A DNA stretch of 44,861 bases, taken from an uncultured Saprospiraceae bacterium. Its GTDB lineage: Bacteria > Bacteroidota > Bacteroidia > Chitinophagales > Saprospiraceae. Below, piece by piece: positions 8,630 through 17,679 of this stretch (within the stretch, counting starts at the first letter, position 1; the number at the start of each line of letters is the position of its first letter). Where the stretch lies: assembly GCA_937959275.1 (NCBI GenBank), contig CALGLU010000003.1, positions 1 through 44,861 on the forward strand, given 5' to 3'. The position numbers were made by a program, and so were the translations under genes. The notes under the pieces are model-generated. The model was given only the letters and a program-made list of their open reading frames with translations, did not search any database and was not told where the DNA came from.

Positions 8630-11600
8630 ATGAAAATTTTTAATCATATACGTACTGGCATTGTAGTCCTACTTGGATTTGTGCTTTCAGTATCGCTGAC
8701 TATAGCATCTAGCCATAGAGAAGCACCCCTTATTGCAGATGATCCTTTGGCTGACAATGTCGATTTATACGCCTTTAGAAGTCCTGATAATCCCAATACA
8801 ATTACCCTCATCGCAACTTACGTACCTCTTCAGCTACCCCAAGGCGGACCAAACTACTATTCGTTTGGCGAGAATGTAAGATATGAGATACACGTTGATA
8901 ATGATGCGGCTATCCCAGGTGATGAGATCACGTATAGATTCACTTTTAATCAAGAGAATGAGGACCCAACTACATTTTTCAATATTAGACTTGGAAAGCA
9001 AAACTTAAAGACCACCTATACTTTGGAAAGAAGTCTTGATGGTGGCAACAGCTTTGAGGTTATTGTTGAAAATGGTATTGTACCACCTAACAATATCGGT
9101 CCACGATCAATCGAAAGTCCGGTTGGTTTAGGCACAAGCTATGATGCTCTATTCACAGATGCAATCACTTCAGCATCGACTGGAGAAACTGTATTTGCTG
9201 GACCGACTGATGATCCATTCTTTGTCGATTTAGCAGGTATTTTTGATCTAGGTGATGCACCTAGACAAGATGGAAGTCCAACTGATGGGCTAGCTTGTTA
9301 TAATGTCAGCGCGCTTGCCATTCAAGTGCCTATCTCTACTTTATTAAAATCTGGCGCTGCCGCAGAGCCTTCAAGTATCCTTGATGATGACTATGTGATT
9401 GGCGTCTGGGCATCTGCAAGCCGACCAGCGATTACTACGATTAGTAAAGATGATGAGCCAGGTTTTTCAGGTGATTGGGTTCAAGTATCAAGAATTGGTA
9501 TGCCATTGACTAACGAAGCTGTTATACCTGTCGGTCAAAAAGACTTTTGGAATGCAATAACGCCTTATGATGAAATTGCAGAAACAACAATGGATCAATA
9601 CTTCTTTAATCCTGAATTAGGATTATACATGGATGACGATTTATTTGGAGGAGCAGTGCCTGCATTTGGACCACTTAGGATTCAAACAGCATCACTCGGA
9701 GCATTCGATTTTAGTAATGGAGGAGATGGATTGTTTGGATTAAAAGGATCCGATGCAGTTGCAGGAACAGCATTAGATGATGCAGTTTTCGGTACGCTGT
9801 TATTGCCTGGACCAGGTATGCCGCGATCTGTAGATTTATGGCCGGCATTCCACACAGGAGTTCCTAATGTTATTCCGTATCAACTCGCTACCGGTAAAGA
9901 AGGAAATCCACTTGCAGCTGGAAAACCATTTATCAACAACTTTCTGCCTAATGGCGGTGATATGTTGAGATTAAATATGGCTGTCCCACCAACACCTAGA
10001 ACAGACGCGAATTTTAGCTCTTTAGGTTTGATACAAGCAGCAGCGATTGGACTGACAGTAGCTCCATTTAACACTACAGCAGACTTAGAGTTTATTCCCA
10101 ACATGGATGGTTTTCCTAACGGGCGTCGATTAGAAGATGATGTGACACGTATAGAATTGCAAGCTGTTGCAGGAGTTGTCCTAGCGGCTGTAGGTCTATG
10201 GTATGACGACTTTGATCCTAATACGTCTACTAGCCCAGTTACTCAGGATTTACTAGATGTATTAACGTATACGACGGGAGTTGAAGAGAATGATAAAGCG
10301 TTTTCAGGTTCGTTCCCGTACTTAGCTTTACCTGTGAGTGGTACAGGTGATTGTAGTGGAGAATTAGTGAAGGAGATGATCGTCGAAGAGCCAATGATGG
10401 CAGGCATACCAGAAATCTTTGTGTCTTCAAATACCCAAAGAAACATCGCTGCTTTTGATATCGATGATTCTAATCGGATTACGGCTTCCACATTTGACAA
10501 TCGTACAACTGATGCAGATGGGATTTACTATGATCTAACGAATGGCTTATTATATCAATTGAATAGAAATAATGGAGCTGTGTATGTCTTTGATAACATT
10601 GGTGGAGAAGGTGATCCTGTAAGAGTAAGTGCCTCAGGAGCAGAGAGTATCAATGGTAGAGAGATCACTGTAAGCGGCAATAGACTTGTCATTGCTCAAG
10701 ATGCAAATGATGCAAATGGTCAGCAAAATAGACTGACAGTCTTAGAAAGAAGTGAAGACGGGTTATCGTTTAGTTTATCCAAACGATATGATGTCAACAT
10801 AAACTTATGGGGAATCCAAGCAGTCGGCGAAACCTTGTATGCAGTCGAAGATAATACTAACAGATTAGCAATATTTAGAAATTTCTTTGCTGCTAATTCT
10901 GGGAATATTTCACCAAGTAGACATGTAGAGATTGAAGGTATTGTCAGAACTCATGGTTTGCATTATGTGCCAAGCATGGATCTCATGATTATGACCGATG
11001 TTGGGTCCGGAGCCAGTCCAGATGATGGCGCGTTAATCATTATTAATGATTTCACCAATGCGAGTATGGACAATGTCGTATCTGCTGCAGAGCAAGTTAG
11101 GGTTGAAGGGTCAGCAACATTTTTAGGTAATCCAGTGGATGTAGGTTTCTACAAGGAGAATCAGATGATCTATGTTGCTGAACGAGCAAATGGTGGTGGT
11201 CGAGTGTTAGCTTTCCCATTAAATGTTGAGGCTGGAAATTCCGCTCCAACGTACAACTATGAATTTGCGGGAGCTTCTGCCATTCATGTACCTTCTGATG
11301 AGGATGGTGTCTTAGCTGATGAATTAATGTCAATCTCACAGATCTTTGCATCATCTAATACACAGCAAATGATCCGAGTGTATGACATACTAGAAGACAA
11401 TAGTATTTCGCAACAAGAATTCAATAATTTCTCTCAAGATGCTGATGGGATATATTATAATAACGCAACGGATAAAGTGTATCAAGTTAATAGAATGAAT
11501 AACTCTATTGCAGAATTGAGTGATGTCAATCAGTCTTTAGCTACAGGCATGAGCCCTGGATTAACTGCACAGTCAGCTGGTAGTTTTAAAAATGGAAGAG

Positions 11601-12589
11601 AATTGGCTTGGTCAAATAATAGGATCATTGTAGCACAGGATGCGAATGATGCGAATGGTCAACAAAATGCACTTTTCATTTTCGATGTTGCAGATGGTAG
11701 TATTAAACTAAAGCAAAGTTTGAATACAGACATCAATCTATGGGGCATACATCTTGATGGCGATAAGTTATTTGCCATCGTTGATAATTCTAATCTGTTA
11801 GCTGAGTTTGATGACATTTTTAGTCAGTCAGGCACTTCAGTTACTGCAGATAGAACCGTGATGATTGAAGGAATTATTAGGACTCATGGCTTAACGTATG
11901 ATGCCGCTAGTGATAAAATGTTCCTCACAGATATAGGAGATGCGGGATCGGATAGTGATGGTGCCTTTACAGTCATTAATAATTACACACAGGCAGCCGC
12001 AGACGGAATGATAACACTGTCCGAGCAGAATAGGATTGAAGGTCCAGATTCATTTTTAGGAAATCCTGTAGATATTGCTTACGATACGCAAAGCGATATG
12101 ATCTACATAGCAGAGCGAGCAAATGGTGGCGGACGAGTCCTTGGATTTATATCTCCTAGTATGTCAGGTAGCTTGAGTCCATCATACAATGATGAATTTG
12201 CTGGTGCATCTGCAGTGTACATTTCAGGAATGTCGTCTGGTTTTGGATTTGATAGAGAGAGTGTAACTCGACTATTTACTGATGTCAATGTTACAGCAAA
12301 TGAAGAGAGTGATGCAGCAGTCAGTCTTGATATCAGCAAAGAGCATATCTCTTACAAAGTCAGTCCAAATCCTGCAACAGAATCAATACAATTATCAATT
12401 GTAGACAATTCTAATAAGCAGAAACCGACCTTGATTGATGTATATGACAATAGTGGCAAGTTGCTCATGTCAAGTGAAACTACTCAATCAGTGTATGATA
12501 TAGATATAACTGAACTCTCATCAGGCTTGTATTATATACGTGCCAATAGAGGGCACACTGTCGAGATGATAAAGTTTATAAAGCAATAA
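8630..12589 (+). CDS. DUF4331 protein with two repeat modules and T9SS type A tail
   Basis: The 1319-aa secreted protein starts at the ATG at 8630, where MKIFNHIRTGIVVLLGFVL gives a good signal peptide; an in-frame ATG at 8576 lies inside the previous gene. Order: DUF4331 (~26-567, SSHREAPLI); a first ~290-residue module (~597-886) beginning IFVSSNTQRNIAAFDI and ending AERANGGGRVLAF with FAGASAIHV; a second copy (~904-1197) beginning IFASSNTQQMIRVYDI and ending with the same ERANGGGRVL signature; and a type A T9SS sorting domain (~1241-1319, YKVSPNPATES, GLYYIRA). The two modules look like beta-propellers, by the repeated strands, but this is inference. The protein should be exported by T9SS and surface-attached or released. 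Confidence 0.87.
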   Translation: MKIFNHIRTGIVVLLGFVLSVSLTIASSHREAPLIADDPLADNVDLYAFRSPDNPNTITLIATYVPLQLPQGGPNYYSFGENVRYEIHVDNDAAIPGDEITYRFTFNQENEDPTTFFNIRLGKQNLKTTYTLERSLDGGNSFEVIVENGIVPPNNIGPRSIESPVGLGTSYDALFTDAITSASTGETVFAGPTDDPFFVDLAGIFDLGDAPRQDGSPTDGLACYNVSALAIQVPISTLLKSGAAAEPSSILDDDYVIGVWASASRPAITTISKDDEPGFSGDWVQVSRIGMPLTNEAVIPVGQKDFWNAITPYDEIAETTMDQYFFNPELGLYMDDDLFGGAVPAFGPLRIQTASLGAFDFSNGGDGLFGLKGSDAVAGTALDDAVFGTLLLPGPGMPRSVDLWPAFHTGVPNVIPYQLATGKEGNPLAAGKPFINNFLPNGGDMLRLNMAVPPTPRTDANFSSLGLIQAAAIGLTVAPFNTTADLEFIPNMDGFPNGRRLEDDVTRIELQAVAGVVLAAVGLWYDDFDPNTSTSPVTQDLLDVLTYTTGVEENDKAFSGSFPYLALPVSGTGDCSGELVKEMIVEEPMMAGIPEIFVSSNTQRNIAAFDIDDSNRITASTFDNRTTDADGIYYDLTNGLLYQLNRNNGAVYVFDNIGGEGDPVRVSASGAESINGREITVSGNRLVIAQDANDANGQQNRLTVLERSEDGLSFSLSKRYDVNINLWGIQAVGETLYAVEDNTNRLAIFRNFFAANSGNISPSRHVEIEGIVRTHGLHYVPSMDLMIMTDVGSGASPDDGALIIINDFTNASMDNVVSAAEQVRVEGSATFLGNPVDVGFYKENQMIYVAERANGGGRVLAFPLNVEAGNSAPTYNYEFAGASAIHVPSDEDGVLADELMSISQIFASSNTQQMIRVYDILEDNSISQQEFNNFSQDADGIYYNNATDKVYQVNRMNNSIAELSDVNQSLATGMSPGLTAQSAGSFKNGRELAWSNNRIIVAQDANDANGQQNALFIFDVADGSIKLKQSLNTDINLWGIHLDGDKLFAIVDNSNLLAEFDDIFSQSGTSVTADRTVMIEGIIRTHGLTYDAASDKMFLTDIGDAGSDSDGAFTVINNYTQAAADGMITLSEQNRIEGPDSFLGNPVDIAYDTQSDMIYIAERANGGGRVLGFISPSMSGSLSPSYNDEFAGASAVYISGMSSGFGFDRESVTRLFTDVNVTANEESDAAVSLDISKEHISYKVSPNPATESIQLSIVDNSNKQKPTLIDVYDNSGKLLMSSETTQSVYDIDITELSSGLYYIRANRGHTVEMIKFIKQ

Positions 12590-12612
12590 ATTAAAACTTG
12601 CATTTGGCTTCA

Positions 12613-12643
12613 GGGTCGTCCTTTAAGAGGGACGGCCCTTTTG
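12613..12643 (+). terminator. Intrinsic terminator after the DUF4331 gene
   Basis: A 9-bp stem, GGGTCGTCC with GGACGGCCC (one G-U pair), has a loop of about 8 nt and is followed by TTTT. It lies 24 bp after the DUF4331 stop, so transcription of the pair probably ends here. Confidence 0.8.
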
Positions 12644-12693
12644 TAATGAAGAATCTTTTGATCATTACACCACCTTTAAACAAAACTGACACG

Positions 12694-13461
12694 ATGAAAC
12701 CATTTCTCATTATAGTAGTTATGAGCATACACTTTACAGCTTATTCACAAGTCATCATAAATGAACTTGACTTAACTAATAATTGGGTTGAACTTTACAA
12801 TCCAACAAGTGCGACAATTGATGTCTCCAATATGGCATTATGCAAACGACCAAGTTATGCTAGGATATCCAACTTGACAATTTTAAATGGCTCGACCACC
12901 TTAGCACCCAATTCTTATGTTGTCATTGAATGGTCACAGATAAACATGTCGAGTAGGGAATTAGGATTATATATCAGTACAGGTGGCTATTCTAATACGA
13001 CTAGGATTCTAGATTATGTACAGTATGGAGGTGTTGCGTCTCCCACGAGAGCAGGTACTGCTGTTGCAGCGGGTGTCTGGGATGATGTGAATCATTTTGT
13101 CCCTTTACCAACAGCTAGCACAAAGACACTAAATAATTTTAATACAGCGGCTAGTTCTGGTATGCAAACCAATTCAAACCATTGGTGGGATGGAGGCCAA
13201 TCGATGAACTTAGCGAATGAATGTATTTTAAGCTATTCCATTTTTAATGCAAATAGGATCACAAATGCAGAATCAGGAAATGCTGATTATGAAACCGATG
13301 GAAAGATAGAGTCACTGCAGCGTATAACATCTTCAGCCATTGTGGATTATGACTCAGCATTATCAATCGAAATGCTTGAAGGGTTTGAAATCGAATTAGG
13401 TGCCCAATATTGTGCATTTATTGATGGATGCAATGGTGGAGCAGGAGGATTACACAAGTAA
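12694..13461 (+). CDS. Secreted lamin-tail-domain protein
   Basis: The start at 12694 gives a 255-aa protein with a signal peptide ending near TAYSQ. An upstream in-frame ATG at 12598 would put coding sequence through the terminator, so I rejected it. Residues ~18-125 form a lamin tail domain (LTD): VIINELDLTNNWVELYNPT, then the immunoglobulin-like strands typical of bacterial LTDs. The last ~45 residues (MLEGFEIELGAQYCAFIDGC) match a C-terminal module common in Bacteroidota secreted proteins, called a 3-coathanger stack in some annotations. The phosphatase-like protein at 23739-26399 has the same module. LTDs often bind surfaces or other proteins; no catalytic site is seen. Confidence 0.78.
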   Translation: MKPFLIIVVMSIHFTAYSQVIINELDLTNNWVELYNPTSATIDVSNMALCKRPSYARISNLTILNGSTTLAPNSYVVIEWSQINMSSRELGLYISTGGYSNTTRILDYVQYGGVASPTRAGTAVAAGVWDDVNHFVPLPTASTKTLNNFNTAASSGMQTNSNHWWDGGQSMNLANECILSYSIFNANRITNAESGNADYETDGKIESLQRITSSAIVDYDSALSIEMLEGFEIELGAQYCAFIDGCNGGAGGLHK

Positions 13462-13527
13462 ATACAACCTTCAATCATAGGCCACTTATCTTTGTTAAAA
13501 AGCCATTCTTTTAATAAAACAAATTTT

Positions 13528-13860
13528 CTAGCTCTTCTTTAAAAATGAAGCCTTGATTACTCGTCGTGTATTCGCCCCACTATCTGACCCTGAGTTATCA
13601 GTATCCACACCTTGAAATAAAATAGCGTCAGCTCCTGTCTGCTTAGCTTTCTCCGTTAGCTTTTCAGACATTTTAGATACGTTACCACCACTGATGACTG
13701 CTTGACCAATTGTGATAAATTCGAAAGGAACATCTTGTGCACTGTAATAACTCGTCACTATACCAGTCTGAGGATGACTATCACCAATATAATGTACCCG
13801 AGAGCAACTTATAACTGTTAGCACTAAAATGAATAATAGACTTACAATAAAATGTTTCAT
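13528..13860 (-). CDS. Small hypothetical lipoprotein
   Basis: The 110-aa protein has a lipoprotein signal peptide with lipobox TVISC (Cys ~19). The mature part contains KAKQTGADAILFQGV, a stretch also found in small envelope lipoproteins that remove or sense damaged components, but the match is too weak for a name. It is transcribed toward the LTD gene. The ~570 bp upstream contain no gene. I do not recognise its function. Confidence 0.7.
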   Translation of the reverse strand: MKHFIVSLLFILVLTVISCSRVHYIGDSHPQTGIVTSYYSAQDVPFEFITIGQAVISGGNVSKMSEKLTEKAKQTGADAILFQGVDTDNSGSDSGANTRRVIKASFLKKS

Positions 13861-14434
13861 TAATTAAAATTTAAAGATTATGAATCAAACTTGAATATTT
13901 AAAAAGATATGAAGCATTGGACTTAACTGATATTTAGAACACGACTTTTCACTCAAATGTTCAAGATGAGCATACATTTATTACAATTTTATTACTTTTT
14001 ACTGATAAATCAAGTATTTGTTATTATTTTGTAATATATTTGAGTATTGATTTAGTGGTATTAACCAGTAGAATAGTATTCAGTTTTGAAGAAATTAATT
14101 TCAAAAGAGTAGTGAATTAGAAATTTAAATATTTGGAAGTTGTATTTTATAATAATAATTCAATTCTCATACAAAAGACTGAATACCAGTCATTTAATGT
14201 TTTCATAAGTCTATTTTTTTTGGTATAAAAAATAGATCATAGTTGTATTAAGGTTTAATAAGAGTGAAGCATCTGTTTTGACAGCAGATGCTTTTTTTAG
14301 TTTCTATTGAGAAAAATTAGAAGTGAAAATTTATGATATATTTTCCAAATACAATAACATATTAGTTACATTAACGTTACTCTTATGTGTGATAATTTCC
14401 TGAACTCAACTCATTTACATCAAAATGAAATATT
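13861..14434. other. Long AT-rich intergenic region with an orphan terminator
   Basis: No convincing reading frame is seen on either strand. A strong terminator lies at 14267-14298, with no plus-strand gene upstream for more than 600 bp, so a short non-coding RNA may end there. A TATATTTG sequence at 14035-14042 resembles a Bacteroidota -7 element, but the upstream TTTG is at a poor distance. Confidence 0.4.
14267..14298 (+). terminator. Orphan intrinsic terminator
   Basis: A perfect 9-bp stem, AAGCATCTG with CAGATGCTT, has a 9-nt loop and is followed by a run of T. The next plus-strand coding region upstream ends at 13461, so this terminator is not adjacent to any recognised gene. Confidence 0.8.
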
Positions 14435-15400
14435 ATGAAGCCAATTGCTGTATTACTTATTGTATTGTATGTCTCCGTGATTACGGCACATGCCTCAGAT
14501 GTAAGGCCAACGCTATTTATTCACTGTAATTATGATTGCAATCTCAACTACTTAAAGGAGAAAGTAGGCTTCATTGACTATGTTGATGACAGACTTCAGT
14601 CAGACATCTTTATTACCATAACGTCTCAACAAACAGCTAATGGATCTGATGAAGTCCAATTAGTCGTCACTCATCAACATAATACTAAGATTGATACGAT
14701 ACTTTATACGGTAGAATCAAATACGTCAAGGCTATCAAAAAACGACTTGTTTGTTAAAAATATAAAGCGCGCTATTTTACCAAGTCTTTTAAACACTGAC
14801 ATGATTGACTTCATTGATTATACCTTTGATCACAAAAGAAAAAAGTCACTCATTCAACAATTCGCTCAACAGGACCCTTGGAATAATTGGACATTCAATC
14901 TTGCTGGAAACTTGAATTTAAGTGGAGAGGCATCTTCTAGTAACGTTAATTATTCACTTCGATTAGCTGCAGCTCATATATTAGATAGTCATAAATTCCA
15001 AACCAGTCTATATTACAGTAAAAACAATTCAGTATTCAAATTATCTGATGAGGAAACTGTTCATAATTTAAGAAAACGCTATTTCTCCTCTACAGAATTC
15101 GTCAAAAGTGTTACCCAACATCTTTCTATTGGAGTCAGGTCATTTGTCGGCTCCTCTACATTTAAAAATATTGACGTAGAAGCTAAAATTAAACCAGCTA
15201 TTGAGTATAACCTCTTTCCTTATTCTGAAAATAGTACTCGGCGCTTTAGCATTCTATATTCATTAGGACCAGAGTTTAATAACTATCAAACTGTAACCAT
15301 ATTCAATAAAGAGAAAGAGATCATTGGACAACACAGCGTCGATTTAGAATTCAGACAAAATCGCAATTGGGGAAATCTGGCAATTTTTTGCTCAATTTGA
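14435..15400 (+). CDS. Outer-membrane-type beta-barrel protein, 5' part of a frameshifted gene
   Basis: The 321-aa frame has a signal peptide ending near AHA and a periplasmic N-terminal part (~25-145). A beta-strand-rich part follows, as in Bacteroidota outer-membrane proteins of unknown function. The frame breaks at TGA 15398-15400, just after WGNLAIF. Dropping one T from the T6 run at 15384-15389 would join it to the next frame as WGNLAIFAQFDQYLHQ, which has the W-G to Y-L-H spacing I recall from relatives. The intact protein would be about 409 aa. Either the read carries a homopolymer error or the gene is inactive or phase-variable. Function is not known. Confidence 0.65.
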   Translation: MKPIAVLLIVLYVSVITAHASDVRPTLFIHCNYDCNLNYLKEKVGFIDYVDDRLQSDIFITITSQQTANGSDEVQLVVTHQHNTKIDTILYTVESNTSRLSKNDLFVKNIKRAILPSLLNTDMIDFIDYTFDHKRKKSLIQQFAQQDPWNNWTFNLAGNLNLSGEASSSNVNYSLRLAAAHILDSHKFQTSLYYSKNNSVFKLSDEETVHNLRKRYFSSTEFVKSVTQHLSIGVRSFVGSSTFKNIDVEAKIKPAIEYNLFPYSENSTRRFSILYSLGPEFNNYQTVTIFNKEKEIIGQHSVDLEFRQNRNWGNLAIFCSI

Positions 15401-15665
15401 CCAATATCTCCACCAACCAGAATTATTCAGCTTGACCTTCCATCCTAAAGTAGAACTCAATCTCGTTAAAGGATTAAGCCTCAAACTAGGAGGATCTCTA
15501 TCTTATATCGGCGACAGGATAAATATCCCAGGTAGTGATTTGAGTGAGACTGATATTCTATTAAATTTAGTGCAACGAGATACGAGTTATCAATATCACT
15601 CCTATACTGGACTCAATTTTAGATTTGGTTCTAAAACGAATAATGTGGTGAATACAAGATTTTAG
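15390..15665 (+). pseudogene. 3' part of the frameshifted outer-membrane protein gene
   Basis: This frame continues the protein after the T6 slip. It contains VELNLVKGLSLKLGGSLSYI, a beta-hairpin-rich stretch, and ends FGSKTNNVVNTRF, close to the FNNVVNPRF ending I recall from intact members of this outer-membrane family. The ending is a typical last beta-strand with terminal Phe, as used by the BAM machinery. There is no start codon of its own. It ends 3 bp from the stop of the convergent regulator gene. Confidence 0.7.
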
Positions 15666-15668
15666 TTT

Positions 15669-16436
15669 TTAAGCTTTTGCCAGTAGAATGATCAATTTGG
15701 TATCACTTAAATTTTCAATTTCATGAGGCTGAAGACTTTCGAAACGTATTGATTCAGTCTCATTGACAATCCGATTAGATAGTCTTTCGATTACCACACC
15801 TGATATGACCGTGATTATTTCTGGCTCGACATGATAATGTGTTTTAAATACTGTTCCTTTATTTGAATAGTTAAGCAATACTTTGAATTTAGTAAAATCT
15901 ATATTAGCCACAATAGGTTTAAAAATATCCTCCCACTCTTCTATAAAATCATTCTTATCAAGTAATAAACGATCAAATATGCCTGGCATAACTTCCTTAT
16001 AAGAATCAGAAGGTATATCAATGATACTCCAATTGACAAATTTGCCTTTGTTAGACATCATGGAATAATTGATAGGTTGCTTAACAGTAGAGACATTCCC
16101 TAATTGAACTTGTAGTACATTTATCATTTCCTCCTTAGAATTGATAATCTCATTCTTCAATTCTATAATTTCTCTAAGGGATTCTATTTTTGATTGCAAT
16201 TCACTGACAGTCGTTTTTTCACTCAATTCAGTACCGATTCCGATTTCGTAACTTCCAAAGTCATCTAATTGCTGAGTTAGAATAGTCACTTGTACATAAC
16301 TCAATCTTTCCTTAAAATTTTCAATTCTTGATAATCGGCTTCGTTTGATTCCAATAAGATCAGCTAGCTCCTGTTGGCTCATGCTGAGATCAGCACGCAA
16401 TTTCTTTAAGTCATACTTTTTATGATTTACAGGCAT
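15669..16436 (-). CDS. XRE-family regulator with coiled coil and cupin domain
   Basis: The 255-aa protein has an N-terminal helix-turn-helix (residues ~10-60: LRADLSMSQQELADLIGIKR, SRLSRIENFKER). A coiled coil follows (~75-115: SELQSKIESLREIIELKNEI), then a C-terminal cupin-like fold (~190-250: THYHVEPEIITVISGVV, LQPHEIENL). Its HYH, E and later H residues match a metal-binding cupin pattern, so it may respond to a small molecule or metal. It is divergent from the purine catabolism operon, whose start lies 380 bp away, so it is a candidate regulator of that operon. This is by position only. The intervening DNA contains a MITE. Confidence 0.8.
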   Translation of the reverse strand: MPVNHKKYDLKKLRADLSMSQQELADLIGIKRSRLSRIENFKERLSYVQVTILTQQLDDFGSYEIGIGTELSEKTTVSELQSKIESLREIIELKNEIINSKEEMINVLQVQLGNVSTVKQPINYSMMSNKGKFVNWSIIDIPSDSYKEVMPGIFDRLLLDKNDFIEEWEDIFKPIVANIDFTKFKVLLNYSNKGTVFKTHYHVEPEIITVISGVVIERLSNRIVNETESIRFESLQPHEIENLSDTKLIILLAKA

Positions 16437-16816
16437 GGTTAGGCTCTCAAGATGAGATTATATTTTAGATTATGATGTCTATTTATTTGATTGAAGCCAC
16501 AATATAATTACATTTTTATTACCAAATAAATCGTTTTAGTCCTAGCCTGTAAAACATCATGGCGATGACGTTTGCCGAATACTCGAAATAAATCCCAATC
16601 ATGGCACAATTTCTGACTATAAATTAGTGGTCTGTCAAGATAAACTTGACTAGTGCATTTGATGTATTTTGCACTTGCACGTCGTTACAGAACCGGCCTT
16701 GATAGCTAAGGCTATCAGACCAAACCTGTGCCCCGTTCATGCACAAACTACTATCAAAGTCAACGAGTCAATATATACGTGACAGACCAATAGACACGTC
16801 AGCCCAACCAAAATAT
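16437..16816. other. Divergent promoter region interrupted by a MITE
   Basis: This region separates the XRE-cupin regulator from the purine operon. Its right half (16625-16792) is a MITE that ends 24 bp before the first purine gene's start, so the operon promoter is either inside the MITE or was moved by it. The left part is AT-rich and without a clear motif. Confidence 0.55.
16625..16792. mobile_element. MITE copy 2, inverted relative to copy 1
   Basis: The element begins TA-GTGGTCTGTCAAG and ends CGTGACAGACCAA-TA. It matches the reverse complement of 1680-1846 over its whole length, including the shared block TTACAGAACCGGCCTTGA. It has no reading frame. An in-frame ATG at 16739 for the downstream gene lies inside it, which argues that the true start is the later ATG at 16817. 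Confidence 0.8.
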
Positions 16817-17668
16817 ATGACCCTAGAGGAGTTTAATAGTTTATCTGCCGAAGACCAACACGCCGCACTCGAGCGATGCTGCGGCGCTCAGCATTGGGTC
16901 AAGCAAATGCTCGGCAAGGCACCGTTCTCCAGCAAAGATCAGCTACTCTATTTTGCAGATTATCTCTGGGATAATGCCAATGAAGAATCCTGGCTAGAAG
17001 CCTTCTCACACCATCCCAAAATCGGAGACATCGAATCGCTCGCCAAAAAATATGCGAATACAAAGCAGTGGGCCGAAGGCGAACAACAAGGTGTTCAATC
17101 TGCTGATAAAACAATTCTAGAAAAACTAGCTACAGGTAATCAGGCATACGAAGAAAAATTCGGTTATATTTTTATTGTCTGCGCGACAGGAAAATCTGCA
17201 TCAGAAATGCTAGACCTGCTCAACCAACGATTGTCTAATGATGAAGACGATGAAATCTTTATCGCCATGAAAGAACAGCAAAAGATTACAAAAATTAGAT
17301 TAGAAAAATTATTCGATAATCCAAACGCTATGAGTCAAATCACAACACATGTCTTAGATACCTCCCTCGGCAAACCAGGAGAAGGCATTCATATTCAACT
17401 GGAAGAGAAGCGAGACGGTCAATGGCAGACAATTGGAGAAGGTACGACTGATGCGGACGGCAGAGTTGCTGATTTATTGGATGCCACAACGTTATTGGAT
17501 CCTGCAACTTATCGAATGGTGTTTGACACAGCGGCTTATTTCTCAGCAACAGAACGCGAGGCATTTTATCCAACAGTTGTCATCTACTTCCAAACGACTG
17601 ATGATTCTCATTATCATGTCCCTTTGCTGCTAAATCCATTTGGGTACTCAACCTACAGAGGTAGCTAA
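16817..17668 (+). CDS. Bifunctional OHCU decarboxylase / 5-hydroxyisourate hydrolase
   Basis: The 283-aa fusion catalyses the two steps after uricase: hydrolysis of 5-hydroxyisourate to OHCU, then decarboxylation of OHCU to S-allantoin. Residues ~6-165 are the decarboxylase, with the active-site HHPKIGD and the EQQGV and FGYIFIVCATGK motifs. Residues ~172-283 are the transthyretin-like hydrolase, with the ITTHVLD start and the YRGS end that carry catalytic His and Arg/Ser. I chose the ATG at 16817 (MTLEEFNSLS); the longer start at 16739 adds residues encoded by the MITE. It lies 11 bp before xdhC. No uricase gene is in the window. Confidence 0.93.
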   Translation: MTLEEFNSLSAEDQHAALERCCGAQHWVKQMLGKAPFSSKDQLLYFADYLWDNANEESWLEAFSHHPKIGDIESLAKKYANTKQWAEGEQQGVQSADKTILEKLATGNQAYEEKFGYIFIVCATGKSASEMLDLLNQRLSNDEDDEIFIAMKEQQKITKIRLEKLFDNPNAMSQITTHVLDTSLGKPGEGIHIQLEEKRDGQWQTIGEGTTDADGRVADLLDATTLLDPATYRMVFDTAAYFSATEREAFYPTVVIYFQTTDDSHYHVPLLLNPFGYSTYRGS

Positions 17669-17679
17669 ATTCGACATGC

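Noticed and set aside
16739-16816. N-terminal extension of the OHCU decarboxylase from ATG 16739
   Set aside because: The first ~18 codons lie in the MITE and the extension has no family similarity. The ATG at 16817 begins at the usual family start.
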